From Lepisosteus oculatus (taxonomy: Eukaryota > Chordata > Actinopteri > Semionotiformes > Lepisosteidae), in assembly GCF_040954835.1 (NCBI RefSeq), contig NC_090716.1:4947605-5011604 (forward strand): 64,000 bases of DNA. The letters run 5' to 3'. Position numbers and translations under genes: made by a program. Under the pieces are notes generated by a model. The model ran no database searches and was not told the DNA's origin. It saw only the letters and a program-made list of their open reading frames with translations. Below are positions 1 through 11,900 of the stretch, in pieces. Positions within the stretch are counted from its first letter, which is position 1, and each line of letters starts with the position of its first letter.

Positions 1-3000
1 GCATAAAGCATGCCATTAATAAGACGACACAGTGTAAAAAAAAAATATTTATGATCAATGCAATGAATGAGAAATGATTTGGAATGCAACTTATCTTTCG
101 TGCACAAAACACACCAGAGGAAGGTTTATCTGGCAGTGCCATTTTCTGCATTTTCTACACAAATCCCAGGAAAGCAAATAAAAATGGTGGCTATTAAATA
201 GGGACAGGCAATTAACATTTTCAATAATTCCAAGAATCAACATGTTTAAAAAATACATCCCCCTTGTGCAATGTTACTTCCATGAACTCAACCGCAAAAC
301 ATTTAACATTTCATTACTTTACAGTAGTCACTGACTGAAATAAAAAATATTTAACATTTTCGCCACTTCTGCCATTGTCCCCTCTCAAGTGTTACAATAA
401 CAGCAATTCCAACTGAAGAGTTTCCAAATGAATAAACAAAACTGCAATTAACTGTAGTTGAAAGGCACAGTTCCGTAGAAAATTAAGCAAGACTGCATCA
501 ACTCTCTTAACTCGATTTTGGAAAAACTAAAATGTTTGCTGAATTTACACCTAATTGATTAAATGATTTGCTTAAAGCTCTGTAATGCAGGACAGCCTAG
601 CACTGTTGTATTTATAAATTGTAGAACCAGGTCTATAAACAACAGCACTGCTAGATAGGCTGATATTGACAAACTGCAGAACTACACTTACCAACAAGTG
701 CATGGGTAGACAGGCTGCTATTTACAAAATTCAGAAACGGGTCTACAAACAAAACAACTGCACTGCTGCAGAGGCAGGTATTTACAAATTGTGACACTAC
801 ATTTCCAAACATCTGCACTGGTGGACAGGCTGATAGTCACAATTTTAGAACCTGGTCTGATGCAAAGCAGGTTAGGCGGATGTGTAAAAAGACAGCACAG
901 AGTGGTCAGAGAGAAAATGGAAGACTCGTTACTTTGGTGGAGACATGTAAAACTCTCAACATTATATGCACAAAGACAGATGGGTCTGCAGAACAGCCTT
1001 CTTCTTGTCCCAGACCACCACGGATGTCTTTCATTTAAAGCTGAATAACAAAAACATTTGTACAGTGTCCATTCAATTTGTGCCACTACCACAGTAGATG
1101 GAATAAAGCAAAATCGAATTGACAGTTCTCCGACGCTGATGTCTGACAGAGATGTTGTCTCTGTACTTGTGGCTACATGCAGATAAAGCATGTGCTTATC
1201 ATACAGCAGAACTTAAAAGGGAATACACTGATCATCAAAGATGATTACAAAGTCACCAGTGTGACATGTGAACATGTGGACCATGTTGAACAGATTGGTT
1301 ATGATTTTGAAAAAAAGAAGATAAAAATGGTTGACTCAATGCCTGTGATCCAGATGAGACTGGACTGTTGTTGTGACACAGTACAGTTTTTCAGATGTAC
1401 TGATGACTGAGATTCTGGGTAATATTCCTCTGCACTGGCAGTGAAACCATAAGCAAAAAGGCATGTTAAGATAATATACGGGCAATTTGCCTGTGTACAT
1501 GCCACTATCACAGAGTTTGCTGAAGCCCGCAGAGGGTAAGCGAGGTTGTTCTTGGAAACTTGTCTGTTTGGCAGAGAGTAATCCTGAAGTGGTCTGCCAG
1601 CATCTCACGCAATAATCCAGCAAATTGCATGGCTTTATGAACAGCTCTGGGCTAAAAGGAAAAGACACACAGTCCCCTAATTGGATTTACAACACATTGA
1701 TAGCCCAGACACCTTCTTCAATCCTTTGGCTGTTATATCTTTTTATTTTTTAAACCCACTACGAAGCACACAAAAGTGCCACCCTAATCCTTTCCTCCAC
1801 CAATACAAGAAATAAACAGCTAGTGATCTAGTGATTTATACACAGCTCAGCTTTGAATCAGCTATAACAAAAGCGATTACCACAAACCCAAGTACGAGCA
1901 AAACTAACCCTTAATACCAGCACACAGTACAACTAACTAGTTTATTTTCTAAGTAATGGTCCGAACACACTCTTCCATATAAGCACAATACTGACCCCAT
2001 CAATGGCTAGAAGAGTGATTTGGTGTAGCAAAAAAAAAAGCACATTTATGCTCACCCTATACATTTGACATTGGGTTCGCATTGAGTTTCTTCCTCACAA
2101 AATATATAGTATATTAGGTGATAACACCGAGATTTTTTTAAAGGAAATGTATTCCATGATTTCATAGTACATTTAGCAATAAACTGAACCGCACTGCACA
2201 TGATTTAATATTTTGTATTTCTATGTACGGGCAAATAATTATGCAAACTATTTTAAATTACTTCTGATATGAATGCAAAAGGACCGATTTTATGCACACC
2301 TGTCAAACTTAGCACATCGCCCATGGCGTGCAATTCGTTACTTTTTTGCCACGTATATGTAACGATGGGGCCTACCACACTATAGTGCCTTTCACACAAT
2401 CTCAATCTCGGCACAAATGTAGCCTTTAAATGTGCCGACAAACTTTGGCAACACGTCATGACACCAAACAAAAATGAGGACGGAGTTTTTTTTTTTTTAA
2501 ACGAGTCAAGAAACGCAGAACGTTTTAGAACAGCTTTGAGAGCAACGCTCAAAAAACGAAAACTTGCATGCACTACAACTGCGCAAAGCACAAACAACGG
2601 CATCGGATCGTGATCTAAAACAAAACAAATGCGTGATTCCCGATATGTTTTAGCACAATTTTAAAAAGAAATAAAAGCAGGGAAGTGTTATGCTGGGTGT
2701 TCCTATGGTTTGCTATACGAGAGGACAGTTGAAAGGAGTGATAGTGATATACCAATTCACTTCACCCACGAGCTGCGTATTTATTACATCAAAATTAAAC
2801 TGGAAAACTATCAGAGACAGTTGCACAACATGGTACAAAGAAATCAATTGTGAATACGGAGTCTTTAAATTCCAATACAATTGTTCAGTTGTGTCTCCAT
2901 TCCACAGTTAACTCGTGAGCACCGCACCAGCTTAGCTCTCACAACACTTATCTAATTCTAGCCAGAATCGGAAATTATACACCCTTCATAAAAATGTCAT

Positions 3001-3580
3001 TTGAGCTCAACACAAATCAGAAAAGATATCGCGATTTAAAGGGAGGCGTTTATTTTTACATTTTTATTTAAAAAAAACTTCCAACGTCAACAGGAAAATT
3101 GGAACAGGATTCCACACTCCTAAAATTTCCTAACTGAATCTAAAAAACGATTCTAAATCGCTCCCGGTGACACAACACTATATTATCATTAATAATACAC
3201 GCAAACGGCCATTAAGATATGTTTTAAATAAGGAAATAACACAAACACACCCGAAGGCCTAGGCCTACCTTTTTTTTTCCTGTATTTTTGTTGCGAGTTT
3301 CTCCAAGACGCAGGGTACCTGTAAATGCAGCTAAAATCTCTCTTCTGATACGACTGGATAAAAACGGGTTACCCTGGCTTGCATTGATTATATTAATATC
3401 GACTGCGGCAGCGATTTTAAAAAATGTTTTCTTAAAAAACATTAAGGTTACAGCTTGTGCACACAGAACACAAAATACATTCAAATAGGCAGCCAGAACA
3501 AGCGGCTCACAGATCAGCGATATCTAGCTAATCGAAAACCGAGAGCATGGATCGCTCGTTGACGAGGAGGGTTCACGGCT
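1..3580. other. Left-flank sequence with no recognised gene
   Basis: AT-rich DNA with no open frame that I can join into a known protein. The longest frames here (for example 718-1191 and 2253-2603, both minus) have low-complexity, unrecognisable translations and no paired splice signals. In the human block the gene beyond ACP2 is NR1H3, head-to-head with ACP2, so part of an NR1H3 5' region on the minus strand could lie here. I see no nuclear-receptor zinc-finger or ligand-binding sequence to support that. The tandem repeat at 611-871 is listed separately. Confidence 0.5.
611..871. repeat. Imperfect tandem repeat, 55-60 bp units
   Basis: About 4.5 head-to-tail copies: 611-665, 666-720, 721-780, 781-835 and a partial copy at 836-871. 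Shared words are a start like TTTACAAATTGTAGAAC, a middle TCTACAAACA, and an end like GCACTGGTAGACAGGCTG. Copies differ at many positions, and one is 60 bp instead of 55, so the array is old. Confidence 0.75.
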
Positions 3581-3582
3581 CC

Positions 3583-4316
3583 TTGCAAAAGTATTCAGCC
3601 CCTGCAAAAATTCAGCATTTTGATTAATGCAATTTTCTAATAGAATCAAGCTCTGAGTCTGCCCGTACCACACAAGGATATTCACTCTCTTTTTGTCAGA
3701 TCATTTCAGGTTTACAGCCTTGTGCCTCGGGTTATTGTCTTGGTGAAATGTGAATTTTTGACCCAGTTTTAGATTCTTAAGTGTCTGACGACGGGTTTCT
3801 TTTGGGATTTACCTTTACTTTGCACCTTCCTTCCTGAATCCTGGCATGTTTCCAGGAGTCTCTGCTGATCACAACTATCCTCAAAACACAGCCCTGCCAC
3901 CAACGTGCTTGACAGTTCTGATTGGGCGATGTACTCTGCTAGACGCTATACTTTGTTTTCGGACATAAATGGACGTTTTTGCCTCATTTGACTGTAAAAC
4001 CTCCTGTTGTGTCTGTGGTATCTTTCACAGGAGAGTGAAGATCAAGTGTTTTCAGTACACGCTTCCTTCGTGCTTCTTATTCATAAAGGCCTTGCCTAAG
4101 GACTGGATATCGTCAGTGTATGATTAGCGACTCCCATCTCAGACTCGGATCTTTGTTAAGTCTTTCACGGTCACTGATAGCCCCACGGTGCCTCCGTAAT
4201 CCCTGTCTACTGGCCTGCTTGTCCAGCAGCTCAGTCAGAAAGGGCAGCCCGAGGTGGTAATGATGTAGCTGACGATGCAGATCTGTGCATTTTTATCACA
4301 TTTCGAAAAATATTCA
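3583..4316 (-). mobile_element. Decayed Tc1/mariner-like DNA transposon (transposase on minus strand)
   Basis: The stretch opens with CTTGCAAAAGTATTCAGCCCC (near 3582-3602), the terminal sequence of a very common fish Tc1-like family. It then runs collinearly with the antisense transposase of that family: a GTTATTGTCTTGGTGAA block near 3731, CCTGCCACCAACGTGCTTGACAG near 3894, and CATAAAGGCCTTGCC near 4083. It ends near an AAAAATATTCAGGG word at 4307-4320. Every frame has stops and indels, so it is a fossil. The family match is from memory and was not searched. Confidence 0.65.
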
Positions 4317-4319
4317 GGG

Positions 4320-5385
4320 ATCACAAATATCTTTATGCACAATATTAATATATAGGGGGATAAATCGGGTATCGTCATAATGTGAGCTCTCGAAGCATAC
4401 GCGGCGACGCGTACTCGCTTTAAATTAAATTATATTTTAATCCCAATCTACTGAATGCACTTCATTGCAGTTACTGTACTGTATGTTAACGTGCGGTTGA
4501 TGGGATGAGAAAAAAATATTTAATCTGTACAAAATATACTGTACATACATCGTTGCAAAATATAAATCTGGTAGGTTGTAGCTAATAGAAGTACTCAAAA
4601 ATGAAGCACCAAAAACAATAAAAAGCAGAAATAACATACTTATACTAAACTTTGGCGAATTAAGTTTTCCTTTGATTTGTGTACGCCATACGTCGTGCAG
4701 ACGCCTTCTGCATTCGGCAAGTGTTTACCATTTTAAATTGGTATGAACAGAAAGAAAAATATTTTTCTTTGCAGTACATTTCAGTGTTGTATTGGTGTAG
4801 GCTTTTTGTTTCCTTCTTTATAGCTGAGGGGGATTTTGTGTTTGTTAAATAAAACGAAATCCCCTTGATAATGTGCGATTGATTGGATGTTTTTAACATA
4901 GGGTAAGGGGCGGACAAATATGTATTTTTGTTTGCTTTAAGGTAATAATACATTTGTTGTGAGAATACCGTCGTCGATAGCATTTGCTGCGACGCTAGAT
5001 TGCACCCTTTCTGTTTGGAGAGCGGACAAGGGTCATTCAGTCACGCTCTTACAACAAAAAATAGCCATTTTACTCAATACTCTTTATTTACATATCATTT
5101 ACTATATCAGTTATCATATATTTGCTCACGAAACAATTGCAATTTACCAGGTGAATGTTATACAAAATCAGTAGTGCAATTACATAGAAGACAATATACC
5201 ACTAATATATTTTGTGTAATTTTGGAATTTCTTTAATATAAATTATAAATCTGTATAAAGTTCATATGTAGCGGTGCAAGAGAAAACAATATTAAGTCTG
5301 CTTTGTTTGTTTATAATGGTTGCAATACAAAATAAGATGTTTGTGCTGTAGTGTTAAGGCGATCCAATGCTTGTAACACTAGGAC
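4320..5385. other. AT-rich spacer, nothing recognised
   Basis: Very AT-rich sequence between the Tc1-like remnant and the (TAA)n repeat. Short frames on both strands have no recognisable content. Confidence 0.5.
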
Positions 5386-5387
5386 AC

Positions 5388-5398
5388 GAAATATTATT

Positions 5399-5431
<33 letters not shown>

Positions 5432-5535
5432 TGCTTACACTTATATAACGCTTTTCTGGACACTCCATTCAAAGCGCTTTACAGGTAATGGGGATCCCCT
5501 CCACCACCACCAATGTGCAGCCCCACCTGATAATC
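5388..5535 (-). repeat. (TAA)n tract plus tail of an interspersed repeat
   Basis: An (AAT)n microsatellite (about 5388-5431) is followed by a block containing TTGCTTACACTTATATAACG and AAGCGCTTTACAGG. The same block recurs at 57464-57560. On the minus strand this reads as a unique 3' segment ending in (ATT)n, the layout of a LINE or SINE tail. Confidence 0.7.
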
Positions 5536-5759
5536 CATCTAATAACACAACATGCATCCAATCACATTTGCAGTTAAGCCCATAAATACCAATACATTTA
5601 TCGATTAATGTACCGAAATTTCAAACTACCTTATCCAGATATTTTAATATTATATATAGTTGAGAACCTTTTAATCTGCTAATCAAAATACTTCTAATCT
5701 CAGTTCACACTAGCCTTGCTTTCGCAATATACGAACCGGAACTGCCGGCATTCATTCAC

Positions 5760-5947
5760 TTCCGCCCTACCAACATGGCGGCAAATTTACATACGATTGT
5801 GACGTTACATCGTAGATCACTTCTATTTTCTACGGTATGAATGGACGCTTCGTAATGTGACGTAAACACGTCGGCCCCTCCCTGTGCCGTGACACCCTTC
5901 GGTCCCCGGCCGGTTGTTTTTTTTATTTTCTCCTGAGTGGTGCGGTG
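5760..5947 (+). promoter_or_regulatory. ACP2: Probable ACP2 promoter and 5' leader
   Basis: This GC- and CpG-richer stretch lies just upstream of the ACP2 start. It holds a YY1-like CAACATGGCGGC word at 5771-5782 and two CRE-like words, TGACGTTA at 5800-5807 and TGACGTAA at 5858-5865. There is no TATA box at a useful distance. No CACGTG core of a TFEB/CLEAR site is visible here, although lysosomal genes often carry one. The transcription start cannot be fixed from sequence. Confidence 0.5.
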
Positions 5948-8900
5948 ATGGCGTGTGGGGTCCCTTGTTCCTCTTGGTCTGGCAGGTCTCTGTCTCTTGT
6001 CGTGCTGCTGTTAGCAGTCTCGATCGTACTGCACACGGCAGTCGGAGAAAGGCAACTGAAATTCGTCACCCTGGTAAGCCGGTGTCCCTGGATTTCGATT
6101 AATAACTTGGTCGGAGGGTAGTAAAGAGTGCAGATCCGGTGTGCTTTGTGTCTTCAGGGTTATCGATCTGTGCACCGTCCAGCTCGCCCTTGTGTCGGCG
6201 AACTGTCCTTTAACACAACATTTAAGGCGAAGTTTCATGGAAATCCGGGTGCGGCGTTTTATGCAAATAATATTCAGGCTGCACTGATCCTGTAAACGTA
6301 AGTCAGAATAAAAACATGTCATGGTTTCGGTAACGCACCTGTGCATGAGAAGAACTTTAACTTTGCCAATATAAATAATGATTTTTCTGTCGTCGTATTT
6401 TATATTCTTATATTGTTTTTCATTACTATCTGTTTCTTCTTGCTATGCACTTGCTGTAATTTAAACTCAACATAACGTTGGATGAATCGAGTAAACCTGT
6501 TATACAACGAACTGCGTAAATAGTAATTCCGTTGAGGGAAAGTAAACAAAAACCGTTTAATTGTATGCAACTCTTTAAAACACATTGAAAAGTATATGGT
6601 ATTTTCGAGGTTCTGGTATTGTTCAGCAGGGGTCTCCCTCCAATTCAGTTTTGGGTCATCTTAAATTACCTGTTTTGTTACAGAACACTTTTTATGGTCT
6701 TGTGTTTTTATGGAAGTTATTGATTCAATTAAGGGAAATTGTCTTTTCAGAATGGGTGTTCAGATGTCTGTTCTGAATGATCGCCATATCACTCAATAAA
6801 TCACCAGTTTAATTGATCACAATTAAATTGTATTTGGTCTTTAGAATTTGATGATTCAGTGGTACCATATAAAACCCGGAACATTAGCATGGATCATGAT
6901 CAGGGGCATAGACTCTCTGTGTTTATTGCAACATTCGCTACAGTACATTCAGTACAGTGGAACTCAAGTTCCACAGTTCTTTACAAAACTGCAATTTATG
7001 GGTGAAGCAAATGGGTGCTTCTTGTGTCTGTGCGTTTTGCAAAAAGCAGTCAATAACAGTGGCCTTTCTATACTGAAATGCAGAATAAGTCATGCACAGA
7101 CACAGTCAAATCTTTAGTCACATTGAGTCACTTTAAGTATGGTGATGAGTGTTACTGTCTGTCAGATAAACTGTAAAATATCTGCATCCATAGGCCTTAC
7201 ATTTGTGTTTGTGTTACACTCTGTAACGTGCTGACATGGAGTAAAATCTACTGTCTGTGAATATTCTACCTCAAGGCATGAATTCTCTTTTGTTATTGTT
7301 CTGCCTCTTCTGCTGTTACCTGAATTACCTGATTTGGACCCGGTGTGGTGTGCTTGCTAACATTAACATGACACAGAATGTGAGGTTATCTGATTGAAAA
7401 CAATTTCCACACAACACAGCAAGTACACACTGATGAAGCAGCCCTCCAACACACACCATATTAAACAAAAATCAATGAAATGGGGGAAAAACACAGTCAC
7501 ATGCACATGTAAACATTAACCCTACTTTTGGCAAACAATTGTAAAAGATGCTGAAGGTAATTAGCTGAAGGGGGAGAGTTCAAAGTTCACCTGGCAGTTG
7601 GAAAGAAGCTAACGTTGAAGCAAGCAGCACCTCAGAGGATCGATTGAAAGCATTTTCCCAAAGGCAGGAGCTGAAAAAAGATTCTGAGCTGGTCTTGTAG
7701 GCGCAGCTGAAGGTATGGCTTGTGTAAAGGGATGAAATGGAAGAGAGTTCATAGCCTATTTTCGCAGTTTTGGTCCCTTCCAGTTTCTTTTGTATGGCTG
7801 TACAAGCTCCCCATACCAAACCGATCAACCTGTCACAATACTTTGAATTCTGGCTGTGTCAAACTGGGGGAAGAAGTTGGGGGCTCACTCCGTGCTTCTT
7901 AAGCAACCCGAGAAAGTACCTCCTCTGCTGCACCCTCTTCACTATGTGATCTGTGTTGGTGCTGCCTTTGAGGTTTTCACTTACGTGTGTCACCAGAAAT
8001 CTGAAGAAATTTGTCACCCTATGTGACCATTGGGGGGTCATTAATGATGATGGGGAGTTTTATTTTCTGGACACGTCTAAAATCAAGAATCGTGCCCTTA
8101 GTTTTAAGTGTATCGAGTGGAAGTTCACGATCAGAACACCCAACACCTGTCGTTAATTTATAAGACCAACAATAGTGGTATCATCCACATCTTTCAAAAT
8201 CTTAACAGAGTCAACCTGAGGTGTGAAGTTTTGTAAAAAGGGCATAATGCCGCGAACACAGGCTTTGGGGACAGCCTGTATTAAGAGGGAAAGATGTTCT
8301 GTTATACTCTTTGACTGTTTGTTGGCGACGTGTCAAACGGTCCAGAATCGAACAACAGATAGCACAGTTTATGTTCAAATCGAGCCATTTATTAAGTAAT
8401 TTATGTGGGTTCGTGGTGATGTAGGCTTAACCAAAATCCCCAAAAGGATCATGGGAGTTTGGCTTCTCCAGATGCTGGAGTGTATGGTGGAGAGCCAGGT
8501 TAAAATCCTCAACAGACCTTTTGACCCTGTAAGTTATGATTTTGCGTCTAATGACACGTTAAAACCCAGCTAGCTATTCATGAAGCAAAGCGGACTCACT
8601 CGGTGTGTGTGTGTTGATTTTGCGCCACTCATCTAGAGTTAGAAAGTCTTATAGCTTCTTATGAGGTCCCCGTGGATTTTGAAGTTGGAAACATTTTCAG
8701 AATCACATCTCTCAGTAGCGAAAATTGAATCTCTCCAAGTTAAGATGCTCTACTTTGAAAAGGGAAGCAGTCAAGCCAGTATATCAGATCACCAGACTCG
8801 AAATAAAACCCTATCTCTCTCAATTTGAATCCTGTATTTTGGTTAAATCTTAACGAGTACTTGGGAAGCGAATAAATGATTGGTTTGTCTGTTGGGATCC

Positions 8901-11900
8901 CAGATTGCATACAATTTCTGAAGAGACAGCTGAGCAGATGGTTTTGGCTGACTTTTATTTGCATGAAAAAGATGAGAGAGCCCTTTTTTTTGGCAATACT
9001 GTGGGATCCCTTCCACAGAAAACGCTGAGTGATTCTGATAAACAAAAATTCAGAATGTAGACTTTGCCAGTACCTTTCAGTGGCTTGTTTCAAGTGGTTG
9101 TGGAACAACCTGAGAATTTTCTGTGCTGCGGAAAAATACTTTGCGGTAACTAAGCGTTCAAAATTTTAATTTCTCCCGTAGCATAGCACTCCAAGATGCT
9201 CTCTCTAAGGGGAATCTTCCTTGTTTCCTGCTTAGGGTATTTTTAAAGGGCAGCATTTTGATTGGGAATAGCCAGTGACCCGTAATTATTAGTTTGATGT
9301 GACCCGTCCATTTTCCTCCTTTGAGGACAAAGTGTGGAAGGAACTCCATTACAGAGCTGCAGACTAGTCAGGTTGGTCAGTTTGTTTCCATTTTCAGCCT
9401 CATACAGAATCACATTAAGGTAAACAATGATGTGACTTTCATTTATGTCGCTTCCATATCTGTCTAGGAAGAACGCAGAGAGTGGGGAACAGGCTAGCAT
9501 AATTTCCCAGACAATGCATGGCAATGGACAGCACAATGCTGCTTTGAACACGTGTCAGCTGCCCAGCAGGCGACTGTTAGGTTGTGCACAGTGAACATAG
9601 AAAGACTTGTGTGCCCCTACTTGTCTTCCCTTGCGGAAGAATGTGTACCTTCCCCAGCGGGCGACTCGTTTGTTAACGTTAAGTTATCTGGAACTTGACA
9701 TAATTGCTCAGTGGGAGCTGAATAGCCTTTTCTTTAGCTTTAATTTGTAACTGGTGGAACATTATACTTTGGAGCTCTTAACAGGGCTGTGAGCACTTTG
9801 TAACGGGGGCTGATGGATGGATGGATATTATTCCACATACATCACCTTATTAATTAAAGCTCTTTACTTAAAGTGCAGGAAGTATAAAGCACCCGCTGTA
9901 TTATAGTGGCCAGCATTGAAGTTAAAACAAAAAGGTAGATTTTTCTGTAATCTGAAAGAAGAGACAGTTTCAGTTCTTCTCTCAGTCACAACCCTTAATA
10001 GTGGAAGTGCTGCAGAAATATTGTTCTAAAGATGGACCACTGTAAATGTCCACTTCAGCTATTTCTTCTACATTATTTTGCATTTTACAGGGAAGGTGCT
10101 ATATTATGCTATTAATGGCATGCTTTTCCTGAAAGCATTTTAAAGTGGCATCCAAATGTTATGATCTGCAGTTCTACATGGTTTATTATGCTGTAACAAT
10201 CCTGGATAGAATTTTTAACTGATTGAATTTGTAGATGTTTAAATGTCTGAAAGTATTATATATAGCAAAGCATGGTTTAAGCATGCTGGAGTATGAGGAG
10301 GTATTTTGGAGACAAATTCAAACCCCGGTAACATAACCACTCAGATATCATGCAGATTGACATTGGGAAAAACTACATTAAAGGTTTAGACACACCTATA
10401 ATGTGGTTGACATTAAGTCTATAGTTGGTTAACAGAAGCAGAAGGGGAAAAACCAATTTGGTTTCATTATTCACTTTCAGTTTGATCATAGCATTCTTTC
10501 TGCACCTGTTGTTTAAAGTAAGAAAGTTTATACTATATGTGTAAAACCTGATTCTGTAAAGAACACATTAATGTTGTCTAAAAAGCTTGCTGTAATCGCC
10601 TGATTTTCTACATGAGCACAGGGAAAACATACAAACTCCATGCAAAAAAACACCCCTGGCTGGGAATTGAAACTAAGGGCCTCAGCACCGTGTGGCACCT
10701 CTGTGCCCCTATTATTATTTCTTTTAAGCATTAAAATATCAAATATCATACAGCAGTTCCATGACATGAGCTCCTTAAATGCTAGGGACTTAAATGTTTT
10801 AGTGTTCAATTGCATCTGTTGTGTTTTTTCTAGCTTTATCGCCATGGTGACAGGTCTCCAGTCAGGGCCTATCCCACTGATCCATATCAAGAGAGTGCCT
10901 GGCCTCAGGGATTTGGTCAGCTCTCCCAGGTATGTCTCACCCAAAAAGCGCACGTATTTCAGAACTTTATTCCTGCTGTTACAGTGTAACCCTTCTACCA
11001 CGCCAGACAGGGACATGTAAGCTTGCAGTCATAATCTAACACATAAGCTGTTGTTTAGAATTGCCGTTCTTCCACTGTACAGAGCAGTGAGCAAGCGTGT
11101 GATACCATGGAAAACAAATTCTCAATTCACCCCTGTTATGTGTTGTCCCCGAGTGTGAGATACTGAAGGCATTCCCCTGTACAGCTTCTGTTTGGCCACC
11201 TTTTAAAATAATGTTTAACTCACTTAACCAATTTCATTGATTTCACTCCTTCCTCGTAGCTTGTTACTGGGTTTTTCCTACTTTAATAGTGATTTCAGTC
11301 AGGAGGGAAATGGGTGCGATGGTTTTTGAGTTCAACATCAGTGACTGCATGCTGTGACGCACTTTTAGCCCAAATAGTTTTCAGACAGCATTGTTCACAA
11401 GCCAGCGCTGCTCCTCAAGCTTAAATGTGCTGTTGTTAACTCCATCAGGATGTTTTTAATACCCTGTCATTGACTTGTTCTTTTCAGGAGGGAATGAGGC
11501 AGCATCTAGAGCTGGGGCAGCTCCTGAGGAGACGCTATCATGGTTTTCTCAATGAAAGTTACAATCGGAAAGAGGTAGCTAGTTCTTTTGTGGTCTTCTA
11601 TTTTGTGTGTGGACTTTGGGAACTCAGCTCCTCACAATAAACACATTTGCAGTTCTATGCATTCAGGGCTGTGACATCATAATTGCTCTGTTCCATCTGT
11701 GCTTTAAAACTATTAAAGGCCAAACTGTGAGTCTCCAAATAAAAAAAAAACAACAGCATCTAAGGTTCTTTTTTTTTTCTCAGGGCTGTATTAAGAAAGA
11801 TTTTGGAAGTCCTGGTCCTCAGCAATTTAGGGCTGTTAACCCTAACCTAGTGCAATCATAATGTTTAGGTGTAACTGGATAAGTGGTAGTGGGAGATATG

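Larger units (their letters stand above)
6074..10833 (+). other. ACP2: ACP2 intron 1
   Basis: A 4.76 kb intron, donor GTAAGC, acceptor TTTTTTCTAG. It contains the LINE reverse-transcriptase fossil (about 7850-8290), a minus-strand SINE (about 10590-10722) and a short GGAT repeat near 9811-9825. I recognise nothing else coding. Confidence 0.8.

Noticed and set aside
2253-2603. Minus-strand 116-codon frame as a possible NR1H3 exon
   Set aside because: No zinc-finger or ligand-binding motif; the translation contains a poly-Lys run from a T homopolymer and has no splice signals in frame.
8740-9108. Minus-strand 122-codon frame with FLWKGS...IAKK, possibly an L1-type LINE piece
   Set aside because: The resemblance to the L1 ORF2 C-terminal region is short and unsupported by flanking motifs. 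A translated search would be needed.
10528-11016. 162-codon minus-strand frame over ACP2 exon 2
   Set aside because: It is the antisense shadow of ACP2 exon 2 plus a SINE fragment.
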